Notes under the pieces: generated by a model | What the model was told of the DNA's origin: nothing | The model's input: only the letters and a program-made list of their open reading frames with translations | The model's database searches: none | From: Oscillospiraceae bacterium | GTDB taxonomy: Bacteria > Bacillota > Clostridia > Oscillospirales > Oscillospiraceae | Assembly (NCBI GenBank): GCA_015068165.1 | Contig: SVKZ01000001.1 | Span: 1 to 64,000 of the forward strand | DNA: 64,000 nucleotides | Direction: 5' to 3' | Part shown: positions 60,292-64,000 of the stretch, piece after piece | How the letters are laid out: each line of letters opens with the position of its first letter | Position numbering within the stretch: position 1 is the stretch's first letter | Position numbers and translations under genes: made by a program

Positions 60292-60852
60292 ATGAAACGG
60301 CTAATTTACCTAATCTTTATAATTTGTCTGCTTTGCGGATGCCAAGAGGGCGATATACAAATGGATATGGCATTGAATTTTAGACAAAAGCTTCTTGCAG
60401 GGAACGGATGTTCTTTTGTTGCTGAGATCACAGCGGATTACGGCGATATGATCTATCAGTTTTCTATGTGCTGTCAGGGCGATCGGCAAGGAAATCTTGT
60501 GTTTTCCGTAACCGAACCGGAAAGCATTTCCGGTATTACCGGAACGATAACAGAAACCGGCGGACATCTTACCTTTGATGGAACGGCGTTGTCTTTTGCA
60601 ACAATTGCAGATGGGCAGGTTACGCCTGTTACAGCACCTTGGCTTTTTCTAAAGACCTTACGTAGCGGTTACATAGTTTCCTATGCATCTGTTGAGGATT
60701 CAACCTATCTGCAGATTGATGACAGCTATCATGATAAGGCGTTGCATTTAGATATTTGGCTGGATGGGGAGAATGTACCCGTTCGAGGGGAGATTCTTTG
60801 GGAAGGAAGACGGATTTTGTCAATAGTCGTGAAGGATTTCCTAATTTTGTAA
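60292..60852 (+). CDS. lipoprotein of unknown function (LolA-like beta pattern)
   Basis: 186 aa. Signal peptide with lipobox LLCGC, then a series of alternating beta strands (FVAEITADYGDMIYQFSM, GNLVFSVTEPESISGITGTI, YLQIDDSYHDKALHLDIWLDG). The pattern resembles LolA-fold lipoproteins of sporulating Firmicutes but is too weak for a family call. ATG 60292 follows GGGAGGAAATT; the track start 60235 lies in the T-box promoter. It precedes mazF by 137 nt on the same strand. Confidence 0.7.
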   Translation: MKRLIYLIFIICLLCGCQEGDIQMDMALNFRQKLLAGNGCSFVAEITADYGDMIYQFSMCCQGDRQGNLVFSVTEPESISGITGTITETGGHLTFDGTALSFATIADGQVTPVTAPWLFLKTLRSGYIVSYASVEDSTYLQIDDSYHDKALHLDIWLDGENVPVRGEILWEGRRILSIVVKDFLIL

Positions 60853-60989
60853 CCACTTGTCGTTTCTTGCATAGGATAAATCACAGATGCTACCGTATAT
60901 TTTCCTTTTGTGCGTGGGAGAATATCATCAGCCGCGTTACATATGGACATTAATGGTAGCGTTGGCAATGATTTCTCCGGAGTGTGAAA

Positions 60990-61364
60990 ATGATGGACAG
61001 TACCGTCAGACGTGGTGATATATTCTATGCAGACCTATCCCCGGTGATAGGCAGTGAACAAGGTGGCACACGGCCGGTCCTTATTGTGCAAAATGATACA
61101 GGAAACCGATATTCTCCAACGGTAATTGCGGCGGCGATCACAAGCCAAACAGGGAAGGCAAGACTGCCTACACATATCAATATTTCTGGTGGCAGTGTGG
61201 GACTCAGCAAGGACTCGGTTATTCTCTTAGAACAAATACGCACCATTGATAAGCGCAGATTGCGAGAGCATATGGGAAAACTGGATGATCAGCATATGCT
61301 GCTTGTTGATGAGGCAATCGCTGTAAGCTTTGGCCTTCAGGACAACAGATTTTCGCATCAATAA
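60990..61364 (+). CDS. mazF: MazF/PemK-family endoribonuclease toxin
   Basis: 124 aa. [30 protein letters not shown] is the MazF signature, and [19 protein letters not shown] is its C-terminal block. MazF cleaves mRNA at short sequences. No MazE-like antitoxin frame is upstream; the gene before it is a lipoprotein, and only a 14-codon frame lies in the gap. The antitoxin is either elsewhere or lost. ATG 60990 is used (CCGGAG upstream) over GTG 60984; a second ATG follows directly. Confidence 0.9.
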   Translation: MMDSTVRRGDIFYADLSPVIGSEQGGTRPVLIVQNDTGNRYSPTVIAAAITSQTGKARLPTHINISGGSVGLSKDSVILLEQIRTIDKRRLREHMGKLDDQHMLLVDEAIAVSFGLQDNRFSHQ

Positions 61365-61401
61365 ATGTCCCCTCGTTCGAGCAGAACGGGGGGCATTTAT
61401 T
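61360..61401. terminator. hairpin between mazF and the GerMN gene
   Basis: Long imperfect stem AATAAATGTCCCCTCGTTC / GAACGGGGGGCATTTATT between converging genes. Confidence 0.65.
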
Positions 61402-61428
61402 GTTGTGTGGTTGCACTTTGTTAGGCTG

Positions 61429-61932
61429 CTACTCGGCCGGCGGGACAGTATGGGAATCGATAAGCAAAATCTGATCCTGCGTGAGTGTAACAAACCTTTT
61501 AACCTCATTATCCGCATCCAAAACATTGATTTCCACTGAATTGAGTCCTGTATAAGTAAGAATGGTCATAGCGATACAGGATGTGGCGATCGTGAATGGC
61601 ATTCCGATTAGTTCGTTAAAATGATGACTCAGGTATATGTGGATGCGACCGTCAGAAACAGTGTAGTCGATCAGACTGCACCCAACAGGGAAGGGGGAGT
61701 AAAGGCCACTATTATTCGGCCCCTCTAAATAATGCGTAAGAAGCTCTCTATCTGAGGAAAATTCTTCACCTTCCCGTAATTCATATGAAAGAACACGATT
61801 ACCGGTTGAAAGATCAAAGGAAATCAACGGGTAATAGAAGTAAACCGGCTTCGTATAAAAGCTTTCAGACTGATTCCAGCAACCTGAGAGGAGAATTACG
61901 CAGATGAGAACTGCGGAAAACAATCGTTTCAT
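61429..61932 (-). CDS. GerMN-domain lipoprotein
   Basis: 167 aa. Signal peptide with lipobox LLSGC; the rest matches a GerMN domain (ELLTHYLEGPNNSGLYSPFPVG, IHIYLSHHFNELIG, IATSCIAMTILTYTGLNSVEINV). GerM is needed for sporulation and germination in Bacillus, where it acts outside the membrane near the SpoIIIA complex. Here it is co-transcribed behind a histidine kinase (4-nt overlap), so it may instead be an accessory protein of that sensor system. Confidence 0.85.
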   Translation of the reverse strand: MKRLFSAVLICVILLSGCWNQSESFYTKPVYFYYPLISFDLSTGNRVLSYELREGEEFSSDRELLTHYLEGPNNSGLYSPFPVGCSLIDYTVSDGRIHIYLSHHFNELIGMPFTIATSCIAMTILTYTGLNSVEINVLDADNEVKRFVTLTQDQILLIDSHTVPPAE

Positions 61933-63365
61933 ATTTCGTCCTCCTTGTTGTGTACTGGAAAATGCAGAGTAAATACGGTACCGGCGCCAACTGTGCTTTC
62001 CACAGCAATATCACCCTTATGCTTGCGAACGAGTTCTTTTACAATGCTAAGGCCAAGACCGCTTCCTCCGGTCGACCGGGAACGGGCTTTGTCCACACGA
62101 TAGAACCGGTCAAAAATGTAGGGTAATGACTCTTCGGGAATGCCGTTTCCTTCATCCCTGACAGTCAGTATTGCGGTATCTTCTGTTCTTTCAAGTATAA
62201 TATACAGATTTCCGCCCGGTTTGTTGTATTTAATACCGTTTTCTATTAAATTAAATATAATCTGATATAGGTCATCTTCGCTGGCAAGAACAGGGCAGGT
62301 GTCTGTTAAGCGTGTCTGTATTTTAACATTTTGTATTTCTGCCAGAGGGGAGAGCATACGGATAGCCCGATGTGCTGTGGATGCCATTTCTATAATTTGG
62401 GAGCTTTCAATCAGGTTTGCATCCGCTTTGGAAAGAGACAGTAGCTTCTGCGACATTCTGTTTAGACGGTCTGCTTCATTGCCAATATCCTCTACAAATT
62501 CCCGGACAGTATCCATATCCATCTCATTTTGCAAAATGGAATCTGAAAGAAGCTTGATGGAGGCAAGAGGCGTTTTGAGCTCGTGGGAAGCATTAGAAAC
62601 AAACTGCTTACGGGTGTCCTCCATTGCCTGAAGGCGGGTAAGAAGTTCGTTAAATTCTTGACCCAATATCGCAATTTCGTTATTACCCTTTACCTCTACG
62701 CGGTGGGAGTATTCACCCTCACGAATGGTATTCATAGAATATATAAGGTGATTGACACGCTTTGTGAAGGCCCTGGAAAGAAGAAGGGAGAATAATATAA
62801 CGGCAAGCTCAAGGAGCATAGTAATTGTCAGTACATTTTTTTGAATAGAGGCAATCAGTGCGCCCTGCGTTGCATCATACTCCGTCAGGTATACGCATCC
62901 AAGTAAGGAGCCGTAAGACATAATGGGCGAAGCTGCACGGGAAAACATTTTGCCATCCTGATAATCGGATATGAAGACATCATACCCGTTCAAAGCCTGT
63001 ACGACCTCCGGAAGCAAAATGTTACAGTCAACTGCAGAGGCAGAGTGCAGCGAGTCATAAATCGCCATACCGTTGCTGTCTGTGATAATTAACCGCGTTA
63101 CACGCAATGTACCCATTTTCTGCACTGTATTCGTTACATTGTCGGGCGTGATCACAGGCAATGCCTGAATTTCCGTAGCAATCAAATGGCAACGTTCGAT
63201 CATTGTCGCTTCTTTGTTTTTGCTGATCATATTCTGACTGGAGTTGGAAATATAGATATTCAAAAACAGCATCACAAACATAGAGACCGTTACATAAATG
63301 AGTGCCACCTGAAAATGTGTACTGATATGCCGTTTTCTGTTATTGTTTGCGGAAAAAATAGCCAA
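61929..63365 (-). CDS. sensor histidine kinase (HAMP, HisKA, HATPase)
   Basis: 478 aa. TM1 (about 19-40), extracytoplasmic sensor (41-175), TM2 (176-198), HAMP (about 198-250), HisKA with His261 in SNASHELKTPLASIK, and the ATPase domain with NLIENGIKYN, DEGNGIPEE and GGSGLGLSIVKEL. The sensor part resembles a PAS/dCache-like domain without an obvious ligand. It overlaps the response regulator by 26 nt and the GerMN lipoprotein by 4 nt. Confidence 0.95.
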   Translation of the reverse strand: MAIFSANNNRKRHISTHFQVALIYVTVSMFVMLFLNIYISNSSQNMISKNKEATMIERCHLIATEIQALPVITPDNVTNTVQKMGTLRVTRLIITDSNGMAIYDSLHSASAVDCNILLPEVVQALNGYDVFISDYQDGKMFSRAASPIMSYGSLLGCVYLTEYDATQGALIASIQKNVLTITMLLELAVILFSLLLSRAFTKRVNHLIYSMNTIREGEYSHRVEVKGNNEIAILGQEFNELLTRLQAMEDTRKQFVSNASHELKTPLASIKLLSDSILQNEMDMDTVREFVEDIGNEADRLNRMSQKLLSLSKADANLIESSQIIEMASTAHRAIRMLSPLAEIQNVKIQTRLTDTCPVLASEDDLYQIIFNLIENGIKYNKPGGNLYIILERTEDTAILTVRDEGNGIPEESLPYIFDRFYRVDKARSRSTGGSGLGLSIVKELVRKHKGDIAVESTVGAGTVFTLHFPVHNKEDEI

Positions 63366-64000
63366 CGCCCCATTTCGTCATAAGGTACTGCGGCTCTGCC
63401 GGATCGTCTTCAAGTTTCTCGCGCAGTCTGCGAATGTGAACATCTACAGTGCGAATATCACTTCTGTACTCATAAGACCAGACGCTGTCGAGTAAATTCT
63501 CCCGTGAATACACCTTGTTCGGGTTTTTCATAAGAAATTCGATCATATCATATTCCCGTGCGGTCAGATCGACCAGTTGACCGGATTTGTATGCGTTTCG
63601 GGCATCAAGATCCAGTGTAATATTGCCGATCGTCAAGGTGTTACCGTGTTCAGCGCCGGTTGCACTGCGACGGAGCAATGCGCGTATCCGTGCCTTTAGT
63701 TCAAGAATATTAAAAGGTTTTGTAATGTAATCGTCAGCCCCGTTTTCGAAGCCCATCAGTTTGTCAATATCATCGGTCTTAGCAGTCAGAAGAATAATTG
63801 GCACATTGGAGAACTCCCTGATCTGGGCGCATGCCACAAGTCCGTCTAAATTCGGCATCATTACATCGAGAATGATCAGATCCGGTTGTTCCTGTTTCGC
63901 CAGTTCTACCGCCTCAAGACCGTCTTTCCCGGTAACGGTTTTGTAACCGTCATTTTGCAGGTTAAAGCGTATGCCTTTGACTAAAAGCTCTTCGTCATCT
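63340..64000 (-). CDS. OmpR/PhoB-family response regulator (N-terminus cut by window end)
   Basis: 219 residues are present and the frame is open to the window edge. The receiver domain begins within DDEELLVKG (acidic pocket), the phospho-acceptor is in IILDVMMPNLDG, and the switch lysine is in YITKPFN. The winged-helix domain has LTAREYDMIEFLMKNPNKVYSRENLLDSVWSYE and VDVHIRRLREKL. The track begins at an internal Met (63861). It pairs with the overlapping downstream histidine kinase. Confidence 0.95.
   Translation of the reverse strand, partial: DDEELLVKGIRFNLQNDGYKTVTGKDGLEAVELAKQEQPDLIILDVMMPNLDGLVACAQIREFSNVPIILLTAKTDDIDKLMGFENGADDYITKPFNILELKARIRALLRRSATGAEHGNTLTIGNITLDLDARNAYKSGQLVDLTAREYDMIEFLMKNPNKVYSRENLLDSVWSYEYRSDIRTVDVHIRRLREKLEDDPAEPQYLMTKWGVGYFFRKQ

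Noticed and set aside
60942-60986. 14-codon frame before mazF considered as an antitoxin.
   Set aside because: Too short and without MazE-like sequence; at most a leader that couples translation.

Overview
The window is a chromosomal segment from an endospore-forming member of the Clostridia, probably of the Oscillospiraceae/Ruminococcaceae type. The evidence is spoIIR, spoVAD and spoVAE, AddAB rather than RecBCD, IreB, T-box leaders in front of cysS and pheST, ECF-type vitamin uptake, strong GGAGG ribosome sites and frequent TTG starts. I saw no phage, transposase, rRNA operon or CRISPR array. Most of the window is core chromosome with short accessory stretches.

Layout, left half. 0-4 kb holds lysA, queA, tgt and yajC on the plus strand. 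4.1-5.4 kb is a cobalamin-riboswitch unit with a transcobalamin-like lipoprotein and an ECF S component. 5.4-9.5 kb holds a CDF metal exporter, a GPH-type sugar symporter and an M20 peptidase. 9.6-13.1 kb holds an alpha/beta hydrolase fused to an acyltransferase, a zinc-ribbon membrane protein and an RluA-type pseudouridine synthase. A tRNA-Thr(GGT) follows, with scrambled copies of part of itself downstream. 13.5-16 kb (minus) holds ThrE, DegV and HxlR. 16.1-19.9 kb holds a copper ATPase with a C-terminal CopZ-like domain, a 42-aa ORF, truA and an ArsC-like protein, followed by an alanine symporter. 21.3-27.4 kb is T-box, cysS, polA, rimI, tsaD and a GNAT gene. 27.5-29.6 kb is a TetR-controlled ABC exporter.

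Layout, right half. 29.6-37.8 kb (minus) is a compact aromatic amino-acid operon: aroF, tyrA, aroB, aroA, aroC, pheA, aroE-aroK fusion, aroQ. It carries every step from erythrose-4-phosphate plus PEP to chorismate, and then to phenylpyruvate and 4-hydroxyphenylpyruvate. An unannotated 21-aa leader peptide with ten Phe/Tyr codons, followed by an intrinsic terminator, precedes aroF; it looks like a ribosome-mediated attenuator and is the most interesting regulatory find here. 37.8-41.1 kb holds a pseudokinase-like protein, a NagD-type HAD phosphatase, a zinc-ribbon/Ig-like membrane protein and a DUF378 protein. 41.2-51.2 kb holds ispE, spoIIR, addB, addA, a 41-aa Asn/Gln-only-like mini-protein, spoVAE and spoVAD. 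51.4-53.8 kb holds a nested inverted-repeat element and a NatAB-like ABC exporter. 54.1-60.2 kb (minus) holds a membrane-anchored polysaccharide deacetylase, a conserved small protein, IreB, a frameshifted pheT, pheS and their Phe T-box. 60.3-64 kb holds a lipoprotein, MazF, a GerMN lipoprotein and a histidine kinase/response regulator pair cut by the window end.

Starts were moved from the ORF-track position wherever a Shine-Dalgarno site or the family N-terminus pointed to another codon. All statements are by eye from sequence; no search or folding program was run.
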